Source of the DNA: Occallatibacter gabretensis
GTDB lineage: Bacteria > Acidobacteriota > Terriglobia > Terriglobales > Acidobacteriaceae
Direction: 5' to 3'
Length of the DNA: 64,000 nucleotides
Assembly (NCBI RefSeq): GCF_001449115.1
Contig: NZ_LAIJ01000001.1
Span: 124,001-188,000 of the forward strand
Shown here: one piece after another, positions 51,240-60,825 of the stretch
Layout of the letters: every line of letters begins with the position of its first letter
How positions within the stretch are numbered: position 1 is the first letter of the stretch
Position numbers and translations under genes: made by a program
The notes under the pieces: generated by a model
What the model saw: only the letters and a program-made list of their open reading frames with translations
Database searches by the model: none
What the model was told of the DNA's origin: nothing

Positions 51240-53402
51240 ATGTCTGAGGATACTTCTCCATCTACTGAGCTGAAAAATTCGCTGCAGCATGCAAACTCTT
51301 CCTATCTGCGCTCCGCGCAGCACCAGCCTGTGCAGTGGCATGCGTGGGGACAAGATGCGTTTGACCGTGCGCAAGCGGAGGATAAGCCGATTCTGCTCGA
51401 CATTGGCGCGGTGTGGTGCCACTGGTGCCATGTGATGGATCGCGAATCCTATGAAGATCCCGAGCTGGCGACGATTATTAATGACCATTACATTGCCGTG
51501 AAGGTGGACCGCGATGAGCGTCCGGACGTGGACGCGCGCTACCAGGCTGCGGTTTCAGCCATCAGTGGGCAGGGCGGCTGGCCGCTGACGGCATTTCTTA
51601 CGCCGGATGGGCGTCCGTATTTTGGCGGTACATATTTTCCTCGCGAGGACCGCTACGGGAGGCCCGGTTTTGGCCGCGTGCTGCTGACCATTGCGCAGGT
51701 GTGGAAGGATCGTCGCGATGAGGCTCTGGAGTCTGCATCGAGTGTGATGGCTGCGATTGAGCATAACGAGAGCTTTTCGGGTCGTGGCACGGGCCAGTTG
51801 ACGTTGGCGCTGGTGGATAAGGTTGCGGGTTCGGTGTTGGCGAAGTTCGATTCACGCAATGGCGGCTTTGGCTCGCAGCCAAAGTTTCCGCATCCGGCGG
51901 CGCTGGACCTGCTGCTTGAGATTGCCATGAGCCGCGACAATGACGACGCGCGACAGGCATTTCTGGTGACGCTCGAAAAGATGGCCAAGGGCGGCGTCTA
52001 CGATCATCTGGCCGGCGGATTTCATCGTTACAGCGTGGACGAGCGCTGGGTGGTGCCGCACTTCGAGAAGATGCTCTACGACAACACGGAGCTGTTGCGG
52101 AATTATGTACATGGCTTCCAGAGTTTTGTCCGCGAGGATTTTCGCCAGACAGCGCTTGAGATTGTGGGATGGCTGGACTCTACGATGACGGACCGCGAGC
52201 GTGGCGGCTTCTATGCCTCGCAGGATGCGGACATTGATCTGGATGACGACGGCGACTACTTTACCTGGACGCTAGATGAAGCCCGCACGGCGCTGGACGC
52301 TGACGAGTTGGCGGTAGCTGCGGCGTGGTTCGACATTGGCGACCTAGGCGACATGCATCACAATCCGGCTAAGAATGTGTTGTACATTAAGCTGACGCTG
52401 GAGCAGGTGGCGAAGCAGACGGGCAAGATCGAGGCCGAGGTGGAGAAGCTGATTGCTTCTGCCAAGGACAAGCTGCTGGCTGCACGTAAGCTGCGTCCGA
52501 CGCCGTTTATCGACCGCACGCTCTATACAGCATGGAATGCGATGGCTGTGACTGCGTATCTGGAAGCTGCGCGCGTGCTGCGGCTGGATGCGGCGCGTGA
52601 CTTTGCGCTGCTGACGCTGCGCCGGTTGCTGGCCGAAGCATGGGATGAGAATGCCGAGTTGGCGCATGTCATTGCTTACCCGGATGGCGCGCCTGCGGAG
52701 CGCATCGCCGGAACGCTGGATGACTATGCCTTTACGATTCACGCGTGCATTGATGGATGGTTTGCCAGCGGCAGTATGGAGTTTTACCACGCAGCGATCA
52801 AGTTGGCGGATGCGATGATCGAGCGCTTCTACGACCAGACCGGCGGAGCGTTTTATGACGCAGCTCCGCCGAAAAAAGGAACTGTGCCACTGGGCGCGCT
52901 CATAGCGCGCCGCAAGCCGCTGCAGGATGCGCCCACGCCTGCCGGCAATTCTACGGCGGCTTCTGCACTGCTGCGATTGGAATCGCTCTCCGGCAAGGAG
53001 CAATACCGCGATGTTGCAGAGGATACGCTGACCTCATTTGCGGGCATTGTGGAGCACTTTGGTCTGTATGCCGGAAGCTATGGGCTTGCGCTGGAGCGCC
53101 TGCTGCTTGATCCGTTTGAAGTTGTCGTGGTGGGATCCGGCTCAGATGCCGCTCTACTTGAGGCGATGGCCGTGGCTCGGTATGCCGTGAACAAGACGGT
53201 TACACGCATCGGCCCGTGGAGGCTTACGCCAGACGGTATTCCAGATGCATTGGCCGAGATGCTGCTGAACGTGCCTGCGCCGGAGAATGCTTCCGTATGG
53301 GCGATGGTCTGCCGCGGCCGCACCTGTCTTCCGGCTATCACGGACCCCGAGGAGCTGCTGAAGGTGCTGTCAGAAGACAGAGTTCGAGAGACGCGCCCTT
53401 GA
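51240..53402 (+). CDS. Thioredoxin-domain protein of the YyaL/DUF255 (spermatogenesis-associated 20) family
   Basis: A 720-residue cytosolic protein. The N-terminal thioredoxin-like domain (about 15-180) carries the family motif AVWCHWCHVMDRESYED, with Cys60 and Cys63 spaced CxxC. VDRDERPDVD near 93 and GQGGWPLTAFLTPDG near 115 are also diagnostic. The long C-terminal part is an alpha/alpha-toroid resembling glycosidase barrels (YTAWNAMAVTAYLEAARVL, GGAFYDAAP, NSTAASALLRL). Family function is not firmly known. ATG 51240 matches the start of relatives; the earlier in-frame start at 51204 is less likely. It is convergent with the ADOP permease genes. Confidence 0.9.
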   Translation: MSEDTSPSTELKNSLQHANSSYLRSAQHQPVQWHAWGQDAFDRAQAEDKPILLDIGAVWCHWCHVMDRESYEDPELATIINDHYIAVKVDRDERPDVDARYQAAVSAISGQGGWPLTAFLTPDGRPYFGGTYFPREDRYGRPGFGRVLLTIAQVWKDRRDEALESASSVMAAIEHNESFSGRGTGQLTLALVDKVAGSVLAKFDSRNGGFGSQPKFPHPAALDLLLEIAMSRDNDDARQAFLVTLEKMAKGGVYDHLAGGFHRYSVDERWVVPHFEKMLYDNTELLRNYVHGFQSFVREDFRQTALEIVGWLDSTMTDRERGGFYASQDADIDLDDDGDYFTWTLDEARTALDADELAVAAAWFDIGDLGDMHHNPAKNVLYIKLTLEQVAKQTGKIEAEVEKLIASAKDKLLAARKLRPTPFIDRTLYTAWNAMAVTAYLEAARVLRLDAARDFALLTLRRLLAEAWDENAELAHVIAYPDGAPAERIAGTLDDYAFTIHACIDGWFASGSMEFYHAAIKLADAMIERFYDQTGGAFYDAAPPKKGTVPLGALIARRKPLQDAPTPAGNSTAASALLRLESLSGKEQYRDVAEDTLTSFAGIVEHFGLYAGSYGLALERLLLDPFEVVVVGSGSDAALLEAMAVARYAVNKTVTRIGPWRLTPDGIPDALAEMLLNVPAPENASVWAMVCRGRTCLPAITDPEELLKVLSEDRVRETRP

Positions 53403-53427
53403 AGGTGGCGTCTAGGTTTAGGTCTGT

Positions 53428-56094
53428 TTATTCCTCGCGCATCAGCGTGGAGGGATTAACGCTGAGCGCACGGCGCGCCGGAATGCAGGTTGCGATGCCG
53501 CCGAGCAGAATCATGGTGACGACAACGCCGATAAGCACCAGCGGATCACGCGAGTTGGCGTTCACGACAATGCGGCTCAAGAGCGGCGTGGCTGTCAGTG
53601 CTGCAAGAATGCCGAGTACGGAACCGATTGCGAGCAGCGCTAGTGGCCTGCCAACTGCAGAGCGCAACAATTGAGTGCGGCGCGCGCCAAGCGCTACGCG
53701 GATTCCCAGTTCTTTCATTCGCTTGCTCACGCTGTAGGCTGCCATACCGAAGATGCCGGTGATGGCGAGCATTGCTGCGAGCATACCCATGATGCTCAAT
53801 GCTTCGGCGGCGGTGCGGGCTGGAAACATGACGTTGTTGACGGCGTACTGCCATGGCGAAATCTGTACGGGCAGTCCTGGCGCAATGCTGCTCATTGTGC
53901 GCTGCAGTGTTGCTGCAATTTCGTTTTGCGGCAGATGAGAGCGTACCACCAGTGATGTGAAGCTCCGAACCATCTGCGCTGAGGATGTGTATAGAGCAGG
54001 CTCGGATTCTCCGCCGAGATTTGCATGACGCAGGCCGCCGTATTTGCCGTCTTCGGAGACGCCGACGACGATGTAAAGATCGCCGAACATGGAAAACTTT
54101 TGGCCGACAGCGGGAGCACCGTTGAACATCTTCCGCGCGAAGGTTTGATTCACGATCGCCGCGAAGGGCTTGCGTGTGGCGTCGTCGGCCCACGTGAAGC
54201 TGCGTCCGGAGAGCAGCCGCGTGCCTGCTGCAGTGAAGTATCCGGTCGAGACGGGATAGATGCGCGTGGACAGCACTTCGTTTCCCAGGTGTTTGTCAGG
54301 CGCTTCAGGGCGGTAAATTGGAATTCCCTGCATTCCTCCGCCGGCCAGCGGGGCAAAGTTAACAGTGCCTGCCGCTGTTACGCCAGGAATTTGCATTGCT
54401 GCGTCGATCATGGCCTTCTGTTTCAGCAGCGCATCGTTGCCATCGATGCCCATCATGCTCAGGTCCTGATTTGCTAACGTCACACCTTTCGGATCAATGC
54501 CCAGAGGCACGGCCAGAAGGCGCTGCATCGATCGCACGGCTACCAGCGATGAGGCCACTAACAGGGTGCAGATGGCAATCTGCGCGCCCAGCAACAGATC
54601 GCGAACGGCAAAGCGGCGTAACCCCGAAGTTGCCACGGGCGTGTTCTTTATCGAGCGGATGGGCTGGGCGCTCCATGCCTGCCGTGCCGGAATCAGTCCG
54701 AAGAGCAGACCACTAGCCAGGGATAGTCCCGCTGCCACAGCAAAGATTTTCCAATCCAACGTGATGGTGGGCAGCGTCTCTCCGCCGTCGCCTCCGTAGA
54801 GCGGGTCGTAGCGATTCAGGAAGTGGAGCAGCAGTCCTGCTCCGCCCATCCCCGCGGCTCCGCCAATCAGCGCTACCAGCACTGACTCTGTGAGCAACTG
54901 GCGCAGCAGACGGCCTCGACTCGATCCCAGCGCGGCGCGCAGTGCCAGCTCCCGTGTGCGGTCACTGGCGCGCGCGGCAAAGAGGCTCGCCAGATTGGTA
55001 CACGCGGCCAGCAGAACCATTCCGGCGAGAGCCATGATGCCGAAGACGAACTTGTAAATCATCTCTGATTCATCGCCTTCGAGACCGGGCCTTACGAGCC
55101 GGGCGGACTGGTCCTGATCGGTCTGCGGATACTCGCGGGCCAGATCAGCGGCGATGCGGTTCAGGTCATCAGTGGCCTGCCGCGCGGTGACGCCGGGCCT
55201 GATGCGGCCCAGCACGGAAACGGGCGTTACTAGGCGGTCATGATGAAAATCCCAGCCTTCGGCCTGCTCCTCATTCACCATCGGAATCCAGTAATCCGGC
55301 CAGTAGAAACGCTCGGTGCCCTGAAACTCAGGCGGAGCTATGCCAATCACGGTGAAGGGATGCTTATTTACCTCGACGGCAGCTCCGAGGATATGCGGGT
55401 CTGCGTTAAATACGTTGTGCCAAAGCCGGTCGCTGAGGACGATGTAAGGTGCGGAGTTCGGCCCATGTTCATCGGCTGCGTGAAAAAAGCGCCCCAGCTC
55501 CGGTTGAACGCCGAGCATGTCGAAATAATTGCCCGTTACGTCATAGCCCGAGATGCTGTGCAAGGCGTTCTGCCAGCGAAGGCCCACGCCTGACATGCCG
55601 TACACCGCAGCCATGTCAGTGAATGTGGTGTTGCGCCGTTTGTAATCCTCGTAGGCCGGGATGGATTGTGCGCTGGCCATCCATTCTTTGTGGTTGATCT
55701 GGTAGAGGCTTTCCGGATCGGCTACGTGCAGCGGATCAAGAATGATGGCGTTGAGCACGCCGAAGACAACGATATTTGCGCCGATTCCGAGAGCCAGCGT
55801 GATGATTGCTGTCAGCGCAAAGCCGGGCGAGCGGCGCATCTGCCGTAGGGCGTAGCGCACATCACGCCAGAGGCCGCCGATGCCGAGCGCCATATCTGCG
55901 CCTGCAGTTCGTTCTTTCATCACGACAGGATTCCCGAAACGGACTAGCGCATCACGGCGCGCCTCCTGCGGCGTCATGCCGCTGGCGATATTGTCTTCTG
56001 TCCGCAAGGCGATGTGCGCTTCAAATTCCGCATCCAGCTCGCGGTCCACTTGCGAACGACCGATGAGATTTGCCATGCGACGCAAAAGCCCCAT
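53428..56094 (-). CDS. ADOP-type MacB/FtsX-like permease, second of a tandem pair
   Basis: An 888-residue membrane protein of the acidobacterial duplicated orphan permease group. From ATG 56094 it begins MGLLRRMANLIGRSQ, like its neighbour MGLFRRIGNLFHRS. The first 90 residues form the conserved cytosolic ADOP head (DAEFEAHIALRTEDN, GMTPQEARRDALVRFGNP). Then comes the first helix (ALTAIITLALGIGANIVVFGVLNAI), a periplasmic MacB-like domain, three helices, a second periplasmic domain and three C-terminal helices, i.e. two FtsX units in one chain. No ABC ATPase is adjacent, as usual for orphan permeases. The gene begins eight bases behind the first ADOP gene. Substrate or mechanical role unknown. 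Confidence 0.9.
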   Translation of the reverse strand: MGLLRRMANLIGRSQVDRELDAEFEAHIALRTEDNIASGMTPQEARRDALVRFGNPVVMKERTAGADMALGIGGLWRDVRYALRQMRRSPGFALTAIITLALGIGANIVVFGVLNAIILDPLHVADPESLYQINHKEWMASAQSIPAYEDYKRRNTTFTDMAAVYGMSGVGLRWQNALHSISGYDVTGNYFDMLGVQPELGRFFHAADEHGPNSAPYIVLSDRLWHNVFNADPHILGAAVEVNKHPFTVIGIAPPEFQGTERFYWPDYWIPMVNEEQAEGWDFHHDRLVTPVSVLGRIRPGVTARQATDDLNRIAADLAREYPQTDQDQSARLVRPGLEGDESEMIYKFVFGIMALAGMVLLAACTNLASLFAARASDRTRELALRAALGSSRGRLLRQLLTESVLVALIGGAAGMGGAGLLLHFLNRYDPLYGGDGGETLPTITLDWKIFAVAAGLSLASGLLFGLIPARQAWSAQPIRSIKNTPVATSGLRRFAVRDLLLGAQIAICTLLVASSLVAVRSMQRLLAVPLGIDPKGVTLANQDLSMMGIDGNDALLKQKAMIDAAMQIPGVTAAGTVNFAPLAGGGMQGIPIYRPEAPDKHLGNEVLSTRIYPVSTGYFTAAGTRLLSGRSFTWADDATRKPFAAIVNQTFARKMFNGAPAVGQKFSMFGDLYIVVGVSEDGKYGGLRHANLGGESEPALYTSSAQMVRSFTSLVVRSHLPQNEIAATLQRTMSSIAPGLPVQISPWQYAVNNVMFPARTAAEALSIMGMLAAMLAITGIFGMAAYSVSKRMKELGIRVALGARRTQLLRSAVGRPLALLAIGSVLGILAALTATPLLSRIVVNANSRDPLVLIGVVVTMILLGGIATCIPARRALSVNPSTLMREE

Positions 56095-56102
56095 CGGTTT
56101 TC

Positions 56103-58745
56103 TTACCAATCTTCGCGGAGCAGCCGCGACGGATGTATGTGGAGTGCGCGCTGTGCGGGAGCCCATGTTGCTACAAGCCCGACCAGCAACATGACCATAA
56201 CTGTGCCGGCGAGAACTACGGGATCGAGCGGCGTGGCCTGGTAGACGATGAAGGCGAGCACGCGCGTGGCCGCCATGCCCAGCAGCAGTCCGGCTACCGA
56301 TCCGATGGCCAGTAAGCGCAAGGCTCCGCCGAGAGCAGAGCGCAGGACTTGTATGCGATCCGCGCCAAGGGCAATGCGAATGCCCATCTCTTTGAATCGC
56401 TTGCTCACGGAGTAACTGGCCATGCCGAAGATGCCGGTGATGGCCAGCACCGAGCCGAGCAGGCCCAGTACTCCGAGCGAGACAGCGGCGGCGCGCGCTG
56501 CAAATAATGCGCTGTTCAGCGATTCATGCCATGTGGTGAGCGTGAAGAGCAGGCCGTCGTCTAGACCGTGAATGGCTGCGCGCAGGGCTGCCGCGTTGTT
56601 TTGCGGGTCGCCCGCAGTGCGGGCCACCAGCCAGGTGGAACTGGTAGGTGACTGGGCCAGCGGCTGGAAGAATGCGGGCTTTGTTTCCTCTGTGAGTGTG
56701 ATGTATTTTCCGTCTTCCACTACGCCGACGACTTCAAAGCGCTGCTTTCCCGAGTCGTGCAGAAAATGTTTGCCAATGGCCTTGTCAACCGAGCCAAAGA
56801 GCTTCTGCGCAAATGTGCGATTGACCACGGCCACAGCAGGCGCATTGTTGCCGTCGTGCCAGGTAATGTCGCGCCCGGCCAGCAACGTAGTGCCCGCGGA
56901 CTGAAAGTAACCAGGAGAAACGGAGTATTGCACTGGTTCTGCCACCGCATTCGATGCGCGGAAGTCGGTTGCGCCGTCCGCAAAGATGGCGGTTTCGCTA
57001 AACCCGAGACCGAGTGGAATATTGCTGATGAGCCCGGCGGATTGCACGCCTGGAACCGTAGCGGCTGTATCCAGCATCCGGCGCTGCATGGCTGCAACGC
57101 GATCACCCTCGTAACCGGCCATGCGCAGTTCTGTATCCACCAGCAGGGCACGATCAGGCTGAAAGCCGAAGTTCGAATGCATGGAGCGCTCAAGGCCGCG
57201 CACGGCGACAAGCGACGAGGTCATCAGCACAGCGCAGACTGCGACCTGCACGATCAGAAGTACATCGCGTAACCCTGGCAGGCGCTTCCGGCGCGTAACG
57301 GCAGCGCCGGTCTTGACCACTTCCCACGGAGCCGTACCGAAGATTTGCCGAATGGGAGCCAGGCCGCAGAGCAGGCCGCTCATCAGCGCCAGCAGAACTG
57401 CGACCGTGTAAGTGCCGACATCCGGATTGACCTGTACGCGGATGGGGAAGTTCGGCATGGGCTGCCATACGCTCAGGCCGCGCAGAAGGACGGAGCTTGC
57501 AGCGATACCGGCAGTTCCGCCAAAGAGGGCGATCACCAGCGCCTCAGTCAAAATCTGGCGCAGAATGCGGGCTCGCGTTGAGCCAAGCGCCACGCGCATG
57601 GCAATCTCTCTCGCGCGATCCGCTGCCCGTGCTGAAAAGAGGCTGCCGAGATTGGCGCATGCGGCTAGCAGAATCAGCCCTGCCAGCAGCATCAGCCCGC
57701 TCACAAAAGCGCGTATAGGCCCGCCCAGCATGTTGCCCATCAGCCCCGGCTGAACCAGTGCGAATTGCAATCCGTCATCGTCCTTCGGATAGGTTTTCTG
57801 TAAGGCCGCTGCAATGGCATTCAGCTCGCCGGTTGCCTGTGCAGCGGTGACCTGCGGCTTGAGACGGCCGATCATCTCAAGGCTGCGGTCACCGCGGCTC
57901 TTCAGATCGTCATCCATTGCAATCAGAGGCGTATCTACTACTGGAACCCAGAAATCTGGCACAAACATCAGCTCAGAGCCGTGAAACTTTGGCGGAGCCA
58001 CGCCCAGAATGCTGTAGGAGTGCCGGTTTAGCTCGACTGTTCGTCCCACCACAGCCGCATCACTGTGAAAACGCGTGCGCCAGTAGTCGTAGCTCAGCAC
58101 AATGTATGGAACGGCATCCAGCCCATGCTCGTCCGAGGAATGAAAGAACCGCCCCAGGTAAGGCTGTACGCCCAGCACATCAAAATAATTTCCGCTTGCC
58201 TGGTACATCCAGACGTGGCTGGGATTGCTCCCGGTATTCATCGCTGCCTCGCCGATGATGTAGACAGCAATATCCTCGAAGCTATGATTGCGCTGGCGAA
58301 GGTCAAGGTAATCCGGGTAAGAATTCATGGGGAAGCCGCGCTGCTCAATCATGTAGAGGCGGCGCGCACCGGGCAGGTCCAGCGGCTTGAGCACCAGCGC
58401 ATTCAGAATGCTGAAGACCACGGCGTTTGCGCCGATGGCTACCGTCAGCGTGACAATTGCCGTCAGCGCAAAGCCGGGAGAGCGCCGCAGTTGCCGCACC
58501 GCGTAGCGCACGTCGCGCCAGAGGCCGTCGATGCCGAGCGCCATATCCGCCCCTGCGGTTCGTTCTTTCATCACTGCAGGATTCCCGAAGCGGACGAGCG
58601 CATCGCGGCGTGCTTCGCGCGGCGTCATGCCACCGGCGATGTTGTCTTCAGTCCGCAGGGCGATGTGCGCTTCAAGCTCGGCGTCCATGTCTGATGCGAG
58701 GCGCGAGCGGTGAAATAGATTGCCGATTCGACGAAATAATCCCAT
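56103..58745 (-). CDS. ADOP-type MacB/FtsX-like permease, first of a tandem pair
   Basis: An 880-residue paralogue of the next gene with the same order: conserved head (DAELEAHIALRTEDN, MTPREARRDALVRFGNP), first helix (FALTAIVTLTVAIGANAVVF), periplasmic MacB domain, helices, second periplasmic domain and terminal helices ending RLLREDW. The two heads are nearly identical while the periplasmic parts have diverged, so the duplication kept the cytosolic contact and changed the outer domain. ATG 58745 lies nine bases behind the PadR stop with GGAGG before it, so PadR, ADOP1 and ADOP2 form one operon. Confidence 0.92.
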   Translation of the reverse strand: MGLFRRIGNLFHRSRLASDMDAELEAHIALRTEDNIAGGMTPREARRDALVRFGNPAVMKERTAGADMALGIDGLWRDVRYAVRQLRRSPGFALTAIVTLTVAIGANAVVFSILNALVLKPLDLPGARRLYMIEQRGFPMNSYPDYLDLRQRNHSFEDIAVYIIGEAAMNTGSNPSHVWMYQASGNYFDVLGVQPYLGRFFHSSDEHGLDAVPYIVLSYDYWRTRFHSDAAVVGRTVELNRHSYSILGVAPPKFHGSELMFVPDFWVPVVDTPLIAMDDDLKSRGDRSLEMIGRLKPQVTAAQATGELNAIAAALQKTYPKDDDGLQFALVQPGLMGNMLGGPIRAFVSGLMLLAGLILLAACANLGSLFSARAADRAREIAMRVALGSTRARILRQILTEALVIALFGGTAGIAASSVLLRGLSVWQPMPNFPIRVQVNPDVGTYTVAVLLALMSGLLCGLAPIRQIFGTAPWEVVKTGAAVTRRKRLPGLRDVLLIVQVAVCAVLMTSSLVAVRGLERSMHSNFGFQPDRALLVDTELRMAGYEGDRVAAMQRRMLDTAATVPGVQSAGLISNIPLGLGFSETAIFADGATDFRASNAVAEPVQYSVSPGYFQSAGTTLLAGRDITWHDGNNAPAVAVVNRTFAQKLFGSVDKAIGKHFLHDSGKQRFEVVGVVEDGKYITLTEETKPAFFQPLAQSPTSSTWLVARTAGDPQNNAAALRAAIHGLDDGLLFTLTTWHESLNSALFAARAAAVSLGVLGLLGSVLAITGIFGMASYSVSKRFKEMGIRIALGADRIQVLRSALGGALRLLAIGSVAGLLLGMAATRVLAFIVYQATPLDPVVLAGTVMVMLLVGLVATWAPAQRALHIHPSRLLREDW

Positions 58746-58754
58746 GACGCCTCC

Positions 58755-59081
58755 TTATGCGTAGCGCAGCATGGCGCGCACGCCCTTAACCAATAACTCA
58801 AAGCTTTCTTCAGCTTCCTTGAGTTGTTTGCGGCCGGCAACGGTGAGCCGATAGTACTTTGCCTTACGGTTGGTCTCGGTCATGGCCCACTCGGAGCCAA
58901 TCCATCCACTTTGCTCCATACGGTGCAGAGCCGGATAGATCGATCCTTCTTCCACCTGCAGCAACTCGTCAGAGGCAATTTGAATATGCTGCACAACGCC
59001 ATAGCCATGCAGCTTGCCGCGCTGCGCCAGTGTCTTGAGCACCAGCAGGTCCAGACTTCCCTGCAGATCGTTTCGTGCCAT
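58755..59081 (-). CDS. PadR family transcriptional regulator
   Basis: A 108-residue winged-helix regulator. The characteristic PadR run is LDLLVLKTLAQRGKLHGYGVVQHI near 10-33. It is followed by VEEGSIYPALHRMEQSGWI near 46-64 and the wing with RKAKYYRLTVAGRKQL near 72-87. The short C-terminal helix supports dimers. It heads the ADOP operon, a fixed association in Acidobacteriota, and very likely represses it through the palindrome overlapping its promoter (59089-59135). ATG 59081 has AAGGGG upstream. Confidence 0.93.
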   Translation of the reverse strand: MARNDLQGSLDLLVLKTLAQRGKLHGYGVVQHIQIASDELLQVEEGSIYPALHRMEQSGWIGSEWAMTETNRKAKYYRLTVAGRKQLKEAEESFELLVKGVRAMLRYA

Positions 59082-59088
59082 GATGCAC

Positions 59089-59135
59089 CCCTTTACGTCT
59101 AGGTATGAAGATACGGTATGCCTAGAAGTAAAGGG
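59089..59135. promoter_or_regulatory. PadR operator and promoter region
   Basis: Nested inverted repeat: CCCTTTAC (59089-59096) with GTAAAGGG (59128-59135), and inside it TCTAGG (59098-59103) with CCTAGA (59121-59126), all perfect. On the minus strand a consensus -35 TTGACA lies just outside at 59137-59142. A repressor on the palindrome would cover the -10 region and transcription start of padR and the permeases. Confidence 0.65.
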
Positions 59136-59172
59136 TTGTCAAGAGATTGTCATGACTGTATTTTTCGGATGA

Positions 59173-60198
59173 TCAGACTCCTTCACCGGTAAACGGATTT
59201 ACCTCCTTTGGCTTTAGAGTGGTGGGATCGGGATGCGCAGCTGCTTCCGGCTCCGGATGTTGCGTAGGAGCGACGCCGCTCAAAGTTTTACTATCTCCCC
59301 CTCCGAAGGTCTGGAAGACGCGATTCGGATCGCCGGGCAGCATGCGATTTTGCTCGAGAGCGTTGCGGACGCGGCGTTGGAATTCACGCACGGGCCCGTA
59401 TTGTTGCTGCGCCTTGGTTTTAAAGACTACGGGAAAGATAAGCTGCGAGCCCTTCATGGAATCCACGCCGAGAATCTGCGGATCAGCAAGGAAGAGATTC
59501 TTGAATTGCGGATCATTCCGTATGTCGGCGGCAATTGTGTTGAGGAGCTCCATGACTTTGCTGGGATCAGCGGAAAAATCCACGCTGACGGATATGGTGG
59601 CGACGGAGAAATCCGCGCTCTGGTTGGCTACGGTGGTGATCTGCGAGTTCGGAATCACATAGAGTGTGCCGTCACCGCCGCGCACGCTGGTCTTTCGCAG
59701 CGTCATGGACTCCACGGTGCCGCTGAGCCCGGCTACCGTAACGACATTGCCCACGCTGAACTGGTCTTCGACGAGGATGAGCGTGCCGTTGAGCACGTCC
59801 TTCACGATGCTTTGCGCGGCTAGGCCAAGAGCCACTCCGGCGATGCCGGCAGAGGCGAGCAGCGGGCCCAGGTCGATGCCGATCGAAGCGAGAATCTGCA
59901 GGACCAGGAAGCCAAGGATAATTGCCATGCCGGTGGCTCGAACGATTCCGGAGAGCGTGCGAACCTGTGACAGGCGTGCGGGGTTGGGATGCTTTTCGGC
60001 CATGCGTACGGTGCGGCCAGTGATGAAGCCGAGCAGGCGGCTCAGCGCAAAGGCAATGATGATCATGACGACCAGGTGGGGCAGTCGCCGATGCACGAAT
60101 TCCTGTGAGTCGACTATCCATTCATCGAGTACCCGGCCCATAAAGCGGCCTTCGGCGAAGATTCCGTTACGAAGGAATAAAAAAGCAAGATCGGGCAT
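59173..60198 (-). CDS. MscS-type mechanosensitive ion channel
   Basis: A 341-residue small-conductance channel that releases solutes on hypo-osmotic shock. About three membrane helices are visible (LVVMIIIAFALSRLLGFI, GMAIILGFLVLQILASIGI, LLASAGIAGVALGLAAQSIV). The last is the glycine/alanine-rich pore helix with the family pattern AGIAGVALGLAAQSIVKD. The beta domain follows (DQFSVGNVVTVAGLSGTVESM, TLYVIPNSQITTVANQS). The C-terminal 50 residues are Pro-rich and variable. ATG 60198 has AAGGAG about 11 bases upstream. Confidence 0.92.
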   Translation of the reverse strand: MPDLAFLFLRNGIFAEGRFMGRVLDEWIVDSQEFVHRRLPHLVVMIIIAFALSRLLGFITGRTVRMAEKHPNPARLSQVRTLSGIVRATGMAIILGFLVLQILASIGIDLGPLLASAGIAGVALGLAAQSIVKDVLNGTLILVEDQFSVGNVVTVAGLSGTVESMTLRKTSVRGGDGTLYVIPNSQITTVANQSADFSVATISVSVDFSADPSKVMELLNTIAADIRNDPQFKNLFLADPQILGVDSMKGSQLIFPVVFKTKAQQQYGPVREFQRRVRNALEQNRMLPGDPNRVFQTFGGGDSKTLSGVAPTQHPEPEAAAHPDPTTLKPKEVNPFTGEGV

Positions 60199-60365
60199 GA
60201 AGAAAGTTCTCCTTATGGAATATTATTTTCAGGCTGCCTCAAAGACCGATGCGAACAGAGGCTGCGCAGGTGTACAAGATAAGAGAAGGTGTGCGCTGCT
60301 ACTCTCTCCGATGCGCGGAACCGGCGGGCGGTTTTCGCGCGGCACGCCTTGAGCGGGAGGTTACT

Positions 60366-60782
60366 GTGCGCTCCAACATCCATCGCATGTCCAGCCCAGG
60401 TTTTGACTCAGATTCCAGCTCAACCGTTTCGCGCATTCGATGGAAGTCTATTGCCGCGATAGCGGTTCTGCTTGCGGTCGGAGCGTTGCCCTGCGGCCGA
60501 AGCCAGCAAAGCCCCTCTCAGAGCGAGCCAAAGCAAACTCCGGCTGCATTGAAGACTTCCGATTCCACACCAGCTCCGGCAGAAACGCCTGCCAATCAGC
60601 AAGAGCAGCGTGCGGCCAAGGAGAGCGCCGATCTTCTGAAGCTGGCTACGGAGCTGAAGGCCGCGGTGGCTAAGAGCTCCAAGGACACGCTTTCATTGGC
60701 TGTTATCCGCAAGGCGGACGAGATTGAACGCGTAGCGCGAGGTATGAAGGACAGATACAGGGCAGACGCCGGGGTGAACTGA
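60366..60782 (+). CDS. Small exported helical protein, paralogue of the next gene
   Basis: A 138-residue protein. GTG 60366 is chosen because GGGAGG lies six bases upstream; ATG 60387 is the alternative. A hydrophobic segment (IAAIAVLLAVGALPCG) acts as signal peptide or anchor, then a Pro/Ser/Gln-rich linker, then a helical domain ESADLLKLATELKAAVAKSS followed by DTLSLAVIRKADEIERVARG. The same helical pattern appears in the following gene. I do not recognise a named family. The two genes are 43 bases apart and co-directional. Confidence 0.6.
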   Translation: MRSNIHRMSSPGFDSDSSSTVSRIRWKSIAAIAVLLAVGALPCGRSQQSPSQSEPKQTPAALKTSDSTPAPAETPANQQEQRAAKESADLLKLATELKAAVAKSSKDTLSLAVIRKADEIERVARGMKDRYRADAGVN

Positions 60783-60825
60783 CTGGCGGGTCTGGTGATC
60801 CGAAAGGCGACAGGAGGCAGGCGCG

